Shown here piece by piece: positions 53,090-64,000 of a stretch of DNA of 64,000 nucleotides. Source of the stretch: Aureibacillus halotolerans (GTDB taxonomy: Bacteria; Bacillota; Bacilli; Bacillales; DSM-28697); assembly GCF_004363045.1 (NCBI RefSeq), contig NZ_SNYJ01000002.1, positions 124,001 through 188,000 of the forward strand, read 5' to 3'. How positions within the stretch are numbered: the stretch's first letter is position 1; each line of letters starts with the position of its first letter. The notes under the pieces were generated by a model. That model searched no databases and was not told the origin of the DNA. It saw only the letters and a program-made list of their open reading frames with translations. A program made the position numbers and the translations under genes.

Positions 53090-53660
53090 GGTAGAAGTCA
53101 GCTTCATTACTGAAAGACGATCTTTTAGAAATATAAGATTATGAGCACCAGCACCATTCTATTTACTGAATACAGCAGGCGTGATTTTTAAGAAGTCCAT
53201 TGATCTATGTCACCTCGCGTCCACTCAAGCACAGCCGGCGTTGAAGTTGATTTTTCACTGCGCAAGTTATCTAAACATACGTCCACCGCTGAATAAATGC
53301 TGTACAAGGTGATGTAACTTTGCATGGAACGATGCACCTCCTTGTCTTAGGTAAGCAATCACGCTTTAACACGCTTTCATACTCGTTATACGAGACCGGG
53401 ACAAAATAAAAACAATTTTCGAAGAAACAAACATCAGCGTAGTCAACATACGTAGACTCCTGCGGGAACAGCGCGAGCTGAAGATCCCGGAGGAAAGCTT
53501 TAGCTTTCCGAGGAAGCTGAAGCCGTGCCCGCGGAAAGCGAAGTATTTTGACGTAGCGGTGATTTCTTTGCATCTTAAAGGGCACAAGCGCAACATCGAT
53601 TCGAAATTACCTCGTCGTGTTTTCTTTGCCGCCGGAGTCTCGCTATTGGCAGCTTAATTA
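53090..53660 (-). repeat. R1 composite, full reversed copy with fifth module
   Basis: On the plus strand: the fifth module (AGAAGTCAGCTTCATTACTG to TACTGAATACAGCAGGCG), tail reversed (TGTCACCTCGCGTCCACTCA to CATACTCGTTATACGAGACC), arm reversed (GCGTAGTCAACATACGTAGA to AGGAAGCTGAAGCCGTGCCC), core reversed (CGCAACATCGATTCGAAATT) and end module (CGGAGTCTCGCTATTGGCAG). With the copy at 52780 it fills most of the 1.3-kb gap; 53660-54000 holds only A+T-rich sequence before appD. Confidence 0.85.
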
Positions 53661-54003
53661 ATAAAGAAGCAATCGATCTATTTCAACTTGTTCCCACTCA
53701 GTCACGCAAACTTTGAAGGTAATTTTTGCTCTGATAAAGTTGGCTAAGTACAGAAGACGATAATGTTTTTCTTATGGACATTACCATGACGTTTGCCAAG
53801 CTTTCATTGGAAGATATGCTATCAAAGTAATTTGAAGAACACCGTAAATAAAGGATTTTTTTAGCAAAAAAGCTTTTATTTACTCATTTACCTGTGCTAT
53901 TATAGATGAAACTTTTTGAAAAATGGGAATCGGTAATCACTTAAAGACATTATACCATTATATAATTCTTTTCAGACTAATGGATATGTAGAGGTGTTAT
54001 TTT

Positions 54004-55062
54004 ATGACAAATAAACAGAATCTTCAAAAGGAATCATATTTACTGAAAGTAGATTCACTCCGTACAGCATTTACGGTGAATGGCGATTTTCATGACGCTG
54101 TTGCTGACGTAAGTTTTACCATTAAGCCAAAGCAGGTTTTGGGGGTCGTAGGTGAATCAGGGTGTGGCAAAAGTGTCATGGCGTTGTCGATCATGCAGCT
54201 TCTACCTAAAGACATTAAAACAAAAATGCATGGTGACATTTTATTTAATGATGCGGATCTTTCAAAGCACACAGACAAGCAGATGAACGCAATTCGTGGG
54301 AAAGATATTTCAATGATATTTCAGGAGCCGATGACGTCGTTGAATCCCGTTTTTACAATTGGAAGTCAAGTTCAAGAAGTGCTCTTAAATCATGAGGGCT
54401 TGACGAAAGCAGAAGCACGGTTGCGTAGTATTGCCCTTTTACGGGATGTTGGTATTTCAAGGCCGGACAAGATTATTTATGACTACCCTCATCAGCTATC
54501 TGGCGGAATGAGGCAACGCGTCATGATTGCTATGGCGATTGCTTGTAAACCAAAGTTGTTGATTGCAGATGAACCTACAACGGCTCTCGATGTAACGGTT
54601 CAAGCACAAATTCTTGAGCTTATTCAGGGCATTCAAGAAGAAAACAACATGGCCGTATTGATGATTACACATGATCTTGGTGTTGTAGCTGAAATTTGTC
54701 ATGAAGTCATCGTTATGTATGCCGGAAAGATTGTCGAGACTGCCAACGTGGTGGAACTATTCCGTCGCCCAAAGCACCCCTACACGAAGCTGTTAATGTC
54801 AGCAATACCAAAGATGGACGAGGAGCAGGAAGTGCTTGCGACAATTGAGGGGGTCGTCCCTTCAATTGATCAAATGCCTAGCGTCGGCTGCCGTTTTGTG
54901 AATCGTTGCCCACAAGCAATGAAGGAATGCGCTGAAATTACGCCAGAGCTTGCTTCTCATGACAACGATCATTTTGTTCGCTGCCTCCTCTACAAGGAAA
55001 GCTATCCGAAAGGAGACGATTTTGCCCATGTCAGTCAACAAGAAGAAGCCCCCACTACTTGA
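54004..55062 (+). CDS. appD: Oligopeptide ABC transporter ATP-binding protein AppD
   Basis: 352-residue ATPase. Walker [13 protein letters not shown] near 48-59, signature [14 protein letters not shown] near 162-175 and Walker [13 protein letters not shown] are all intact, and the C-terminal oligopeptide/dipeptide domain has [15 protein letters not shown], a possible Fe-S or metal-binding Cys pair found in OppD-type proteins. It drives peptide import with AppF. First gene of appDFABC; it overlaps appF by 35 nt. Confidence 0.92.
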   Translation: MTNKQNLQKESYLLKVDSLRTAFTVNGDFHDAVADVSFTIKPKQVLGVVGESGCGKSVMALSIMQLLPKDIKTKMHGDILFNDADLSKHTDKQMNAIRGKDISMIFQEPMTSLNPVFTIGSQVQEVLLNHEGLTKAEARLRSIALLRDVGISRPDKIIYDYPHQLSGGMRQRVMIAMAIACKPKLLIADEPTTALDVTVQAQILELIQGIQEENNMAVLMITHDLGVVAEICHEVIVMYAGKIVETANVVELFRRPKHPYTKLLMSAIPKMDEEQEVLATIEGVVPSIDQMPSVGCRFVNRCPQAMKECAEITPELASHDNDHFVRCLLYKESYPKGDDFAHVSQQEEAPTT

Positions 55063-56044
55063 AGTCAATCAACTACGAACCTACTATCCCATAAAGGGTG
55101 GGTTTATGCAGCGGACGAAAAACTATGTCAAAGCCGTGGATAACGTATCTTTTTCTTTGAATGAGGGTGAAACGCTTGGTCTTGTAGGTGAGTCCGGTTG
55201 TGGAAAATCAACAGCAGGGCGCACGATTTTACGATTGCTTCAGCCAACGAGTGGTTCGATTACATTTGCAGGCAAAGACATTACATCGATCAAAGGTGAT
55301 TCGTTACGAAAGCAAAGGCGTGACATGCAGATGGTCTTTCAGGATCCTTACGCCTCGTTAAACCCGAACATGAACGTTGGGAGAATTGTCGGCGAACCAC
55401 TTCAAAATTATGAAAGAACGTCAGAAAAATCAGTGAAGCTAGAGGTGGAAACGCTCCTGGAAAAGGTAGGTCTGCCCACTTCGGCGTATGACAAATACCC
55501 CCATCAATTCTCAGGTGGGCAGCGGCAAAGAATCGGCATTGCTCGCGCGCTTGTGCTTCGACCGAAGCTCATCATCGCAGACGAACCTGTCTCAGCTCTC
55601 GATGTGTCTGTGCAATCGCAAGTACTGAATTTATTGAAAAGCCTGCAAAAGGATTTCGATCTCACCTTCCTGTTCATCGCTCATGACCTCAGCGTAGTAA
55701 AGCATATGAGCGACACGATAGGCGTAATGTACTTAGGAAAGCTTGTGGAACATGCGGACAAACATAGCTTGTACAAAGAACCACTACATCCGTATACGAA
55801 AGCGCTAGTGTCAGCCATACCAGAACCTAATCCCGAAAGGAAAAAAGACCGAATTGTGTTGACAGGGGATGTGCCAAGCCCTGTAGATCCGCCATCAGGC
55901 TGTTTCTTTCATCCGCGCTGTCCGCATATGATGGAGGTGTGCAAAACGAGTGAGCCGGCATTAAAGGAGGTGAGAACTGGACATAAGGTCGCGTGTCATT
56001 TGTACAACGACGGGCAACCGTCGATTCAAATAAACTTTAATTAA
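55028..56044 (+). CDS. appF: Oligopeptide ABC transporter ATP-binding protein AppF
   Basis: About 338 residues. Walker [13 protein letters not shown], signature [15 protein letters not shown] and Walker [13 protein letters not shown] are present, and the C-terminal [14 protein letters not shown] mirrors AppD. The start is uncertain: the ATG at 55028 is 12 nt from AAAGGAG while an in-frame TTG at 55022 is 6 nt away; a longer frame to 54950 is inside appD and unlikely. Partner of AppD in the peptide importer. Confidence 0.9.
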   Translation: MSVNKKKPPLLEVNQLRTYYPIKGGFMQRTKNYVKAVDNVSFSLNEGETLGLVGESGCGKSTAGRTILRLLQPTSGSITFAGKDITSIKGDSLRKQRRDMQMVFQDPYASLNPNMNVGRIVGEPLQNYERTSEKSVKLEVETLLEKVGLPTSAYDKYPHQFSGGQRQRIGIARALVLRPKLIIADEPVSALDVSVQSQVLNLLKSLQKDFDLTFLFIAHDLSVVKHMSDTIGVMYLGKLVEHADKHSLYKEPLHPYTKALVSAIPEPNPERKKDRIVLTGDVPSPVDPPSGCFFHPRCPHMMEVCKTSEPALKEVRTGHKVACHLYNDGQPSIQINFN

Positions 56045-56058
56045 AGGGGGAATGGACG

Positions 56059-57786
56059 ATGAAGGGGAAAAAAGTATGGTTGCTGATGCTCGTCTTTGCA
56101 TTGGTGATGGTGTTGGCTGCTTGTAATGGGGGAAGTACGGATAACGCAGCAACGGACGAAACACCAGTGGATGGTGAGGACGAGGGCGGTGACGAGGAGG
56201 CAACTACAGCCCCACCAGAAAACAATGTCGTAACAATGGCAATTGATACGAACTTTGGCGGCATTTTTGAGCCGGCATTTTATTCAAATGCCGTGGATGC
56301 GGATGTGATCGAATTTATGCATGACTCTTTGTTTGCCTATGATGAAAACATTCAATTCCAACCGTATATCGCCTCGTGGGAGACAGAGGATGAGCTCACT
56401 TACACATTTACCCTTGAGGATGGCATTACGTGGCATAATGGCGACCCATTAATCGCTGCCGATTGGGCGTATGCGCTTGAAACCATTGCCCATCCGGATT
56501 ATTCAGGTGTCCGTTACAGCAATGTTAGCCATATTGTAGGGGCAGATGCCAAGCAAAGCGGTGAAGCCGAAACGATTTCAGGCATCGAAGTCGTTGATGA
56601 CCTTACGTTGAAAGTGACGTTTAAAGAAAAGCTTGTTAACAATTTGCTGAATCTTTGGGATGCTCCAATGCCAAGCAAATATTATGAAGGCATTCCAGTT
56701 GCCGAGCTTCCAGATTCACCAAAGGTACGTCAGGAGCCCATCGGTTTTGGTCCATTTAAAGTAAAAGAAGTACGCGAGGGTGAGTATATTGAGTTTGAAA
56801 AATTTGAGGACTACTGGCAAGGAGCGCCTAAGCTAGATGGCGTTATCGTCAGAACGTACGACCCATCGGTCACGCAAGGAGCATTTGAAAATGGCGAGAT
56901 TGATATTATGGGCATTCGCGCCGCCGATGCCAAGGCATTCTCTGGTATTGACCACTTAACGACAACAGAAGTTCAAGGCCTAAGCTATTCGTATGTAGGG
57001 TTTAAACTTGGTCACTTTGATGAGGAGCTTGGACGCGCGGTGATGGATCGTCCTAAATTTGAGGACCTAGAGCTGCGAACAGCCATGTACCATGCCATTA
57101 ATCGGCCGGCTCTTTTAGAAGCGTTTTTGGACAATGGTGGCTCGGTAACAAATTCAGTTGTTCCTGCAACGCATTGGATCGCTGCAGAGCCTGATCAATT
57201 AACCCAATATGATTACAATCCAGAGAAAGCAATGCAAATTCTGGATGATGCAGGCTATGTCGACGTAGATGGCGATGGCTTACGTGAAAACCCAGAAGGA
57301 CAGCCGCTTCAAATCAATTTTGACCATTATGATGGACCTGCCAACTTTGAGGGGCGTGCTATGGCACTCATACAGTCGTGGCAAGATATCGGCTTGAATG
57401 TCGAGCTGAATGGGAGCTTGAAAGAGGTTAATTTGTACTATGAGCTTGTTGAAAATGATGACGAGCAAATCGATGTGTATTTTGGTGGCTGGTCCGTTGG
57501 AGCGGATCCGGACCCATCGGGAATTTGGCGTTCAGATGTTGCCTTTAACTACCCACGCTGGTACAGCGAGGAATCTGATGCGTTGCTTGCGGAGGCGTTA
57601 AAAACGTTTGATGAAGAAGAACGAAAAGAGATTTATGTCGAATGGCAGCAGCTTGTAAATGAAGAATTGCCGCTTTTGCCTCTATGGACAAACAACGATT
57701 ATTATGCACAAAACAATCGTTTGCAAGGCGTGACCTATGATTGGAGCGGGGCTTTTGATGACGCCCATTTATGGTCAGTTCAGTAA
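56059..57786 (+). CDS. appA: Oligopeptide-binding lipoprotein AppA
   Basis: 575-residue SBP family 5 lipoprotein. The lipobox VLAAC ends a signal peptide (Cys about 22), followed by a highly acidic linker (DETPVDGEDEGGDEEATTAP) and the binding domain, which has WETEDELTYTFTLEDGITWH near 110-129 and YHAINRPALLEAFLDNGGSV near 344-363. It captures peptides outside the membrane and passes them to AppBC. The acidic linker is consistent with life at high pH or salt. Followed by a hairpin that may set a higher level of appA than of appBC. Confidence 0.92.
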   Translation: MKGKKVWLLMLVFALVMVLAACNGGSTDNAATDETPVDGEDEGGDEEATTAPPENNVVTMAIDTNFGGIFEPAFYSNAVDADVIEFMHDSLFAYDENIQFQPYIASWETEDELTYTFTLEDGITWHNGDPLIAADWAYALETIAHPDYSGVRYSNVSHIVGADAKQSGEAETISGIEVVDDLTLKVTFKEKLVNNLLNLWDAPMPSKYYEGIPVAELPDSPKVRQEPIGFGPFKVKEVREGEYIEFEKFEDYWQGAPKLDGVIVRTYDPSVTQGAFENGEIDIMGIRAADAKAFSGIDHLTTTEVQGLSYSYVGFKLGHFDEELGRAVMDRPKFEDLELRTAMYHAINRPALLEAFLDNGGSVTNSVVPATHWIAAEPDQLTQYDYNPEKAMQILDDAGYVDVDGDGLRENPEGQPLQINFDHYDGPANFEGRAMALIQSWQDIGLNVELNGSLKEVNLYYELVENDDEQIDVYFGGWSVGADPDPSGIWRSDVAFNYPRWYSEESDALLAEALKTFDEEERKEIYVEWQQLVNEELPLLPLWTNNDYYAQNNRLQGVTYDWSGAFDDAHLWSVQ

Positions 57787-57795
57787 TGTCTGATG

Positions 57796-57824
57796 CAAGG
57801 AAACGGCAGAACGCCGTTTCCTTG
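57796..57824 (+). terminator. Intra-operon hairpin between appA and appB
   Basis: Perfect 12-bp stem CAAGGAAACGGC ... GCCGTTTCCTTG with only a short T stretch after it. It may protect the appA end from RNases or act as a partial terminator. Confidence 0.65.
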
Positions 57825-57853
57825 TTCTACAGAAAGGGGAGGGAGCACATGAA

Positions 57854-58819
57854 ATGATTATTTATATCCTGCGACGAATTGCCATCATCATTCCTATGAT
57901 TATTTTATTGTCCATCGTCGTTTTTTGCCTTGCCAAGATGATGCCAGGTGATGCGCTCGGGGGAGAAATTGATCCGACGATTACAGATGCTGCGTACATT
58001 GAGGAAATGCGTGAAAAGCTAGGATACAATGACCCTTGGCATATTCAGTATGGTCGTTGGGTTAGTGATGTTGTCCAAGGCGATTTTGGACGTTCAGTCA
58101 TCTACAAACGTCCAGCGATTGATTTAATTGTATCAAGGATTCCAAACACTTTGTTTCTTGCTATTAGTGCAATGATTATCACGTGGACGTTTGCGCTTGT
58201 CATGGGAATGACCTCTGGCAGAAGACCGTATACGATTGTTGATAATACGATTAGTACATTTAACTATTTAGGATTAGCGATTCCGTCATACATTTTGGCT
58301 CTTTTTGCAATTTATTTTTTATCTTTTAATTTAGGTTGGTTTCCATCTACGGGGTCTGTCTCTGTCGGATTAGAGCCAGGTTCATGGGCGTTTGTTCAGA
58401 GTCGACTATACCATGTCATTTTGCCGGCGTTATGTTTAGGGGCTTTTTCAGCTGCGACTTATACACAGTTTTTGCGAAATGACATAATTGAAAATGGCCG
58501 TAAAGATTTTGTGCGAACAGCACGTGCGAAAGGAACATCGGAAGCAAATATTTACCGAAAGCATATTTTCCGTAATTCGCTCATCCCGCTTGTCACACTG
58601 TTTGGTTTTGAGATTGGCTCATTGATTGGTGGGGCTATTATTACTGAATCGATCTTTACATATCCAGGTATTGGTCAGCTTTTTCTTGAGTCAATTACAC
58701 GACGTGATTATACGGTAGTGATGGCTCTTACACTCATTTTGTCATTGTTTACACTAGTAGGAAGCTTAATCGCAGATATATTGTATGGGTTAATTGACCC
58801 GAGAATTCGACTTGAATAG
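57854..58819 (+). CDS. appB: Oligopeptide ABC transporter permease AppB
   Basis: 321-residue permease with six hydrophobic segments. The N-terminus IIYILRRIAIIIPMIILLSI is the family start and the EAA loop is RTARAKGTSEANIYRKHIFRN near 219-239, which contacts the ATPases. The start codon at 57854 is preceded by a separate ATG-AAA-TGA (57849-57857) whose stop overlaps it; GGGGAGGG lies 6-11 nt upstream. Forms the channel with AppC. Confidence 0.92.
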   Translation: MIIYILRRIAIIIPMIILLSIVVFCLAKMMPGDALGGEIDPTITDAAYIEEMREKLGYNDPWHIQYGRWVSDVVQGDFGRSVIYKRPAIDLIVSRIPNTLFLAISAMIITWTFALVMGMTSGRRPYTIVDNTISTFNYLGLAIPSYILALFAIYFLSFNLGWFPSTGSVSVGLEPGSWAFVQSRLYHVILPALCLGAFSAATYTQFLRNDIIENGRKDFVRTARAKGTSEANIYRKHIFRNSLIPLVTLFGFEIGSLIGGAIITESIFTYPGIGQLFLESITRRDYTVVMALTLILSLFTLVGSLIADILYGLIDPRIRLE

Positions 58820-58831
58820 GAGGTCGGCAGT

Positions 58832-59755
58832 ATGAATGAACAAACCCCGTTGGCGAATCAGGAACCTATGCTGCAGCCTATTGCAGTAAGAAGCATGTCG
58901 CCATGGGCGGTTGCCCGACGGAAATTTTTGCGAAATAAGCTTGCGATGGCAGGACTTCTGTTTCTTGTCACTCTAACCCTATTGTGTACGATATGGCCAA
59001 TGTTTACTTCGCAGGACCTTGTGCGAATTAACTATTTGCAAATGGATCAGCCGCCATCTGCAGAACATTGGCTCGGAACAGATGCGAACGGTAGAGACGT
59101 ATTTGTCAGTACGCTAAAGGCAGGTCAAACGTCATTGCTCATTGGCTATTCTTGTATGATTATTATCATCTTAATCGGCACTATTGTTGGTGCAGTTGCT
59201 GGGTTTTTTGCAGGCAAAATTGATGCCTTGCTTATGCGGTTCACTGATTTTGTGATGATTTTTCCCTTTCTTGTCTTTGTCATCGTCTTAAATGCCATCT
59301 TTATTGGATGGGGATTAACAAGTGGTCCGTGGGTCTTAATCTTAGTCATCTCTCTCTTGTCATGGGGTGGTGTGGCGAGGCTTGTACGAGGAAAGGTCCT
59401 CTCTGAAAAAGAAAATGAATATATTTCAGCTGCTGTTTCAATTGGGACTCGTCCGGCTGGTGTCATTCGCAAGCACCTTTTACCGAATGTCGCCTCTGTC
59501 ATTATTGTGCAGGCGACTTTATTGATGGCGACCACCATTGTCGCAGAGTCTGGTTTAACGTTTATTGGCTTTGGTGTACCGTCCAATGTGCTCACGTGGG
59601 GGAATATGATGTCTGCTGCTCGTGAGTCTGAAGTGTTGCGTGAGCAATTGTGGGTGTGGGGACCTTCGGCTTTTTGTGTCGTCGCGACGTTAATCTCAAT
59701 TAATTTCGTCGGCGAAGGGTTTAAGGATGCTTTAAATCCAAAATCCTCTCGATAA
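58832..59755 (+). CDS. appC: Oligopeptide ABC transporter permease AppC
   Basis: 307-residue permease. A cytoplasmic N-terminus (AVARRKFLRNKLAMAGLLFL near 27-46) leads into six hydrophobic segments; HWLGTDANGRDVFVSTLKAG near 79-98 is the extracellular OppC signature and EYISAAVSIGTRPAGVIRKH near 194-213 the EAA loop. 12 nt after appB with GGAGG. Last gene of the transporter; no strong terminator follows, so yjbA may be read through. Confidence 0.92.
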   Translation: MNEQTPLANQEPMLQPIAVRSMSPWAVARRKFLRNKLAMAGLLFLVTLTLLCTIWPMFTSQDLVRINYLQMDQPPSAEHWLGTDANGRDVFVSTLKAGQTSLLIGYSCMIIIILIGTIVGAVAGFFAGKIDALLMRFTDFVMIFPFLVFVIVLNAIFIGWGLTSGPWVLILVISLLSWGGVARLVRGKVLSEKENEYISAAVSIGTRPAGVIRKHLLPNVASVIIVQATLLMATTIVAESGLTFIGFGVPSNVLTWGNMMSAARESEVLREQLWVWGPSAFCVVATLISINFVGEGFKDALNPKSSR

Positions 59756-59842
59756 AAAGAAATTTATAGCAAAAAAAGAATAAAATTGGGCGTCCCTGAC
59801 GATACTGTTTTCTACAATCTTACAGTAAAGGTGGGGGCGCAT

Positions 59843-60595
59843 TTGCTTTACTTACATGATGTTTGGGTGAACTGGTTTGAAGGTGAAGAGAATGGGTACA
59901 ACGTGTGTGCTTTCCATGAATGGCGCAAGGAAGACGCGATAGAAGTGCTTGATCAAACACCTGTTTTATTCGTTGAGCACGTCGTGTTTGAGCGGATTGA
60001 AAACGAGCTGCTGCCATTGCCAAAGCAATTGTTACAGGATGTGTACAATAAGAGCTATATGCGAAAAAATCATGAACGGAAAGCATTGGAGTACTGTTTT
60101 ATCGTCACAGATGGCATGAATATCCTTGCTGTCAACACGATAGGGTACGATATTCCTGTTCGCAAGAGTCGAATTATTCCTCGTCAAGAACAACTCGTCT
60201 ATGACATGGTGGCGTCGAAAACCCCAACAATATACAATTGGGCAAACGTAGAGCTTGAACCTGCAAAAGAATATCATTTGTATTCACCTGCGCCTTCTGA
60301 GATGAGAGGTCTGACAAGGAAGGAAAGGCAATTAAAGCAGGTGCTATACATGGCAATGGATCATTTGAAGTCAAATGCCAATGACGCCGAAATGCGATAC
60401 TGGTGCACGGAATGGGACCCTGATCATTATATGATCATTCAGCGTTTTTCATTTGATCAAGCGTGGGAATGGATGTTTGAGGGAATTCGCAAAGGGTGGA
60501 GTGCTCATCATGGGCAAGTGGGGGCGTCGCTTATTCGTGGGCAATCCTATTTAGAGAAGCTGTGGGAGCTGGAGGAAGTCAGCAAAGTCAATTAA
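59843..60595 (+). CDS. yjbA: YjbA family (DUF3603) protein
   Basis: About 250 residues. I place the start at the TTG at 59843, 7 nt after AAAGGTGGG, because the product then begins (M)[20 protein letters not shown], which agrees with B. subtilis YjbA; the frame extends 19 codons further upstream without support. It is rich in aromatic and charged residues, including [20 protein letters not shown], and has no membrane segment. Function unknown. Lies between the app operon and trpS, as in B. subtilis. Confidence 0.85.
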   Translation: MLYLHDVWVNWFEGEENGYNVCAFHEWRKEDAIEVLDQTPVLFVEHVVFERIENELLPLPKQLLQDVYNKSYMRKNHERKALEYCFIVTDGMNILAVNTIGYDIPVRKSRIIPRQEQLVYDMVASKTPTIYNWANVELEPAKEYHLYSPAPSEMRGLTRKERQLKQVLYMAMDHLKSNANDAEMRYWCTEWDPDHYMIIQRFSFDQAWEWMFEGIRKGWSAHHGQVGASLIRGQSYLEKLWELEEVSKVN

Positions 60596-60740
60596 GGATA
60601 TAGCCCGTAGTTTTTTAGGGCTAGCATAGGCGGGCGAACCGGTAATACGATTCGGTCGCTTCTTTTGATTGAGACAACTTCGTAAGTCAATAATAGGGAG
60701 GGGGCTAAGCATTTCCGCCAACCCCCTAAGGCATTCCTGA

Positions 60741-62015
<1,275 letters not shown>

Positions 62016-62168
62016 TTTTTCATAGTATAATTTCTATTGAAAAAAAATGCAACGAACGGACATAAAAATCTTTGCCGAATTTTGGGGGAATTCGCCGATT
62101 TATCCTTTTTTAAAACCGGCAAACGTCTTATAATAAAGACATATGAGGAATGAAGGAGTTTTAAATTT

Positions 62169-63356
62169 ATGAAGAAGTGGTTTTATTGTTTCATCGTTGG
62201 ATTGCTTTTCGTCATCCCGTTTGGAAAGGAGGCGCAAGCAAACACGATCGCTCACGTCACTAGAGAACTTGCTGTCGCACCATTGCCCTTGCCGGAGCAT
62301 ATGCCTCGATTTACATACGATTCTGGTTATGATTTTACTTATCCTGATGCGGTCCGTGGGATATATGTGACTGGTTATTCGGCTGGTGGTGCCCGGTTTG
62401 ATTCATTAGTGAATTTGATGGATACAACAGATTTAAACGCGATGGTAATTGATATTAAAGATGACCATGGGTACATTACATTTAAGCTCCCTGAAGATCA
62501 CCCAGACGCGAAATACAGTCGTAATTTTATTGGTGATCCGGAAGCGATGATGAAAACGCTGGAAGAGCATGAAATTTATCCAATTGCTCGTATCGTCGTC
62601 TTTAAGGACACTGTATGGGGGATGGACAACCCAGACGTCAGTTTTACTCAAAATGGACAGGTATGGACAAATGGTTCAGGCGATGCGTTTGTCAATCCAT
62701 TCATGAAAGAGGTTTGGGAAAGGAACGTCAAAATTGCTGAAGAAGCAGCAAAAATGGGCTTTCAAGAAATTCAATTTGATTATGTTCGCTTCCCAGAAGG
62801 GTTCGAGACAAGGGAAGATGAGCTGCAATACGATCATGGAACGTATGTAAAAGAGGGAACCGACAATGTTCAAAAACGAGTATCGGCAGTGACTGATTTT
62901 GTGAAGTATGCACGTGAGGAAATGAAGCCGTATGATGTGGACGTGTCGGTTGATATCTTTGGCTATTCAGCGACGCTCCCAGCAGCACCAGGTATTGGCC
63001 AAAACTTCTCGAAAATCTCAGCGAATGTGGACGTCATTTCTTCCATGATCTATCCAAGTCATTGGACGAGCTATTTTGGCATAGCAAAGCCGGATCTTGA
63101 ACCATACAATTTGGTGGATGCTTATGCGCAAGTTGAAAATAAAAAGTTAGCCGAACTAGAAGACCCACCAACGTCAAGACCTTGGATTCAGGACTTTACG
63201 GCCAGTTGGTTAGGCAGTGGAAACTATTTGACGTATGGCAAAGCAGAAGTCGAAGCGCAAATTAAGGCGCTTTATGACAATGGCATTGAAGAATATCTCT
63301 TATGGAATGCGTCAAACCGCTATTCAGAGAATGCTGATTTTACTCCTGGTCGATAA
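62169..63356 (+). CDS. Secreted DUF4015 putative glycoside hydrolase
   Basis: 395-residue exported protein. The signal peptide (KKWFYCFIVGLLFVIPFG) ends in EAQA-NT near residue 25. The mature part looks like the DUF4015 glycoside-hydrolase-like TIM barrel: AVRGIYVTGYSAGGARFDSL near 60-79, AMVIDIKDDHGYITF, YPIARIVVFKDTVWG, GFQEIQFDYVRFPEGF near 197-212 (the likely acidic site) and VDVISSMIYPSHW. The substrate is unknown; cell-wall polysaccharide would fit its location. The ATG follows GAAGGAG. A single gene with its own terminator. Confidence 0.85.
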   Translation: MKKWFYCFIVGLLFVIPFGKEAQANTIAHVTRELAVAPLPLPEHMPRFTYDSGYDFTYPDAVRGIYVTGYSAGGARFDSLVNLMDTTDLNAMVIDIKDDHGYITFKLPEDHPDAKYSRNFIGDPEAMMKTLEEHEIYPIARIVVFKDTVWGMDNPDVSFTQNGQVWTNGSGDAFVNPFMKEVWERNVKIAEEAAKMGFQEIQFDYVRFPEGFETREDELQYDHGTYVKEGTDNVQKRVSAVTDFVKYAREEMKPYDVDVSVDIFGYSATLPAAPGIGQNFSKISANVDVISSMIYPSHWTSYFGIAKPDLEPYNLVDAYAQVENKKLAELEDPPTSRPWIQDFTASWLGSGNYLTYGKAEVEAQIKALYDNGIEEYLLWNASNRYSENADFTPGR

Positions 63357-63392
63357 ACCGGAACAGTCTATAATGTCAGGTCACATATAAAA

Positions 63393-63450
63393 AACCGAAC
63401 AACTAAAAAATGTCACTTGGCATTTTTTGGGGCTGTTCGGATTTTTTTTG
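63393..63450 (+). terminator. Terminator after the DUF4015 gene
   Basis: CCGAACA ... TGTTCGG enclosing AAAAAATG ... CATTTTTT, followed by eight T residues. Confidence 0.85.
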
Positions 63451-63524
63451 GAGGCAAATTGGGTTCCTTGAGTAAAAGAGGAAAGCTTACGTTTTTATAA
63501 AGACAACTTCCGCAATTCATCATG

Positions 63525-63990
63525 AAAAGCTGCCAATAGCGAGACTCCTGGCGGCAAAGAAAACACGACGAGGTCCTTTCGAGTCGATGTTGCACTTGTA
63601 CCCGTAGGGTGAAAAGAAATCAAGACCGCTTCGTCAAAACACTCCGCTTTCCGCGGGCACGGCTTCAGCTTCCTCGGAAAGCAAGCTTTCCTGCGGGATC
63701 TTCAGCTCGCGCTGTTCCCGCAGGAGTCTACGTATGTTGACTACGCTGATGTTTGTTTCTGCGTAAATTTTTTTATTTTCTTCAGGTCTCGTATAACGAG
63801 TAAGAAGTAGTATTAAGCCATGTTGCTTTTTAAACAAGCCAAGTATGTGCATCATTCCATGCCAAAGTTACATCACCTAGTGCAGTATTGATGCAGCGGT
63901 GGACTTATGTTTAGATAACTTTCGCAGTGCGAAATCAACTTTAACGCGGGCCGTGCTTGAGTGAGCGTGGGAAACGTGTCTGAATAGATG
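63525..63990 (+). repeat. R1 composite, full forward copy
   Basis: End (AGCTGCCAATAGCGAGACTCC), core (GGCGGCAAAGAAAACACGAC to TTGCACTTGTACCCGTAGGG), CTTCGTCAAAACACTCCGC link, arm (GGGCACGGCTTCAGCTTCCTC to GTCTACGTATGTTGACTACG) and tail (AGGTCTCGTATAACGAGTAA to TTCGCAGTGCGAAATCAACT). The arm has an internal stem CTGCGGGA ... TCCCGCAG. This is the cleanest copy and extends almost to the window end; no gene is seen here. Confidence 0.85.
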
Positions 63991-64000
63991 CATTTCAAAG

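Noticed and set aside
63634-63855. Minus-strand frame of 73 codons near the window end
   Set aside because: It runs through R1 arm and tail modules, has no ribosome binding site and is broken in the related copies.

Overview
This window looks like a chromosomal segment of a spore-forming, low-to-moderate G+C Bacillaceae bacterium, probably an alkaliphilic or halotolerant relative of Bacillus. The evidence is a complete gerP spore-germination operon, a YppG-like coat protein, strong AGGAGG-type ribosome binding sites, an S-box and a T-box leader, a FapR operator, and acidic surface lipoproteins. From memory of B. subtilis, gene order is strongly conserved: gerPA-F, yisK, asnO, (yisP position), yitJ, yitS/yitT/ipi/yitW, argCJBD-carAB-argF, yjzC-yjzD-yjaU-yjaV-med, fabHA-fabF, yjaZ, appDFABC, yjbA, trpS.

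Layout. 0.6-2.6 kb (minus): gerPABCDEF, including a 58-codon gerPD joined to its neighbours by ATGA overlaps. 2.7-5.9 kb (plus): an FAH-family decarboxylase (YisK), a succinate-semialdehyde dehydrogenase-like ALDH and an SDR without the usual catalytic Tyr. 6.1-8.0 kb: asnO. 8.7-16.6 kb: a C30 carotenoid cluster of two convergent operons, plus-strand desaturase-crtN-crtM and minus-strand cruF-acyltransferase-glycosyltransferase-crtP. Together they could make a hydrated, oxidised, glycosylated and acylated C30 xanthophyll. 17.2-23.9 kb (minus): S-box-controlled metI-yitJ-metH, which turns an activated homoserine ester into methionine with cobalamin and methylene-THF.

23.9-32.2 kb holds smaller genes: an SDR stress-type dehydrogenase, a VanY/LdcB lipoprotein, a one-domain voltage-gated-type channel with an unusual filter, DegV, YitT, a BsuPI-domain lipoprotein, a NifU-N scaffold, small unknown proteins and YitW. 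33.2-42.7 kb is the complete arginine operon from acetylglutamyl-phosphate reductase to ornithine carbamoyltransferase, with its own carbamoyl-phosphate synthetase. 42.9-48.0 kb has small membrane or spore-associated genes and med. 48.2-50.5 kb is FapR-controlled fabHA-fabF. Then come an LCP ligase, YjaZ, the app oligopeptide transporter, yjbA, T-box-controlled trpS and a secreted DUF4015 protein.

The most unusual content is non-coding. Nearly every long intergenic gap holds pieces of one modular repeat family (here R1), built from at least four modules (end, core, arm, tail) joined in different orders and orientations. A fifth module is shared by the 32.8 and 53.1 kb gaps. A second family (R2) forms short tandem units near 30.1, 30.7 and 47.6 kb. 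Neither encodes a convincing protein. I saw no rRNA, tRNA, transposase, prophage or CRISPR array.
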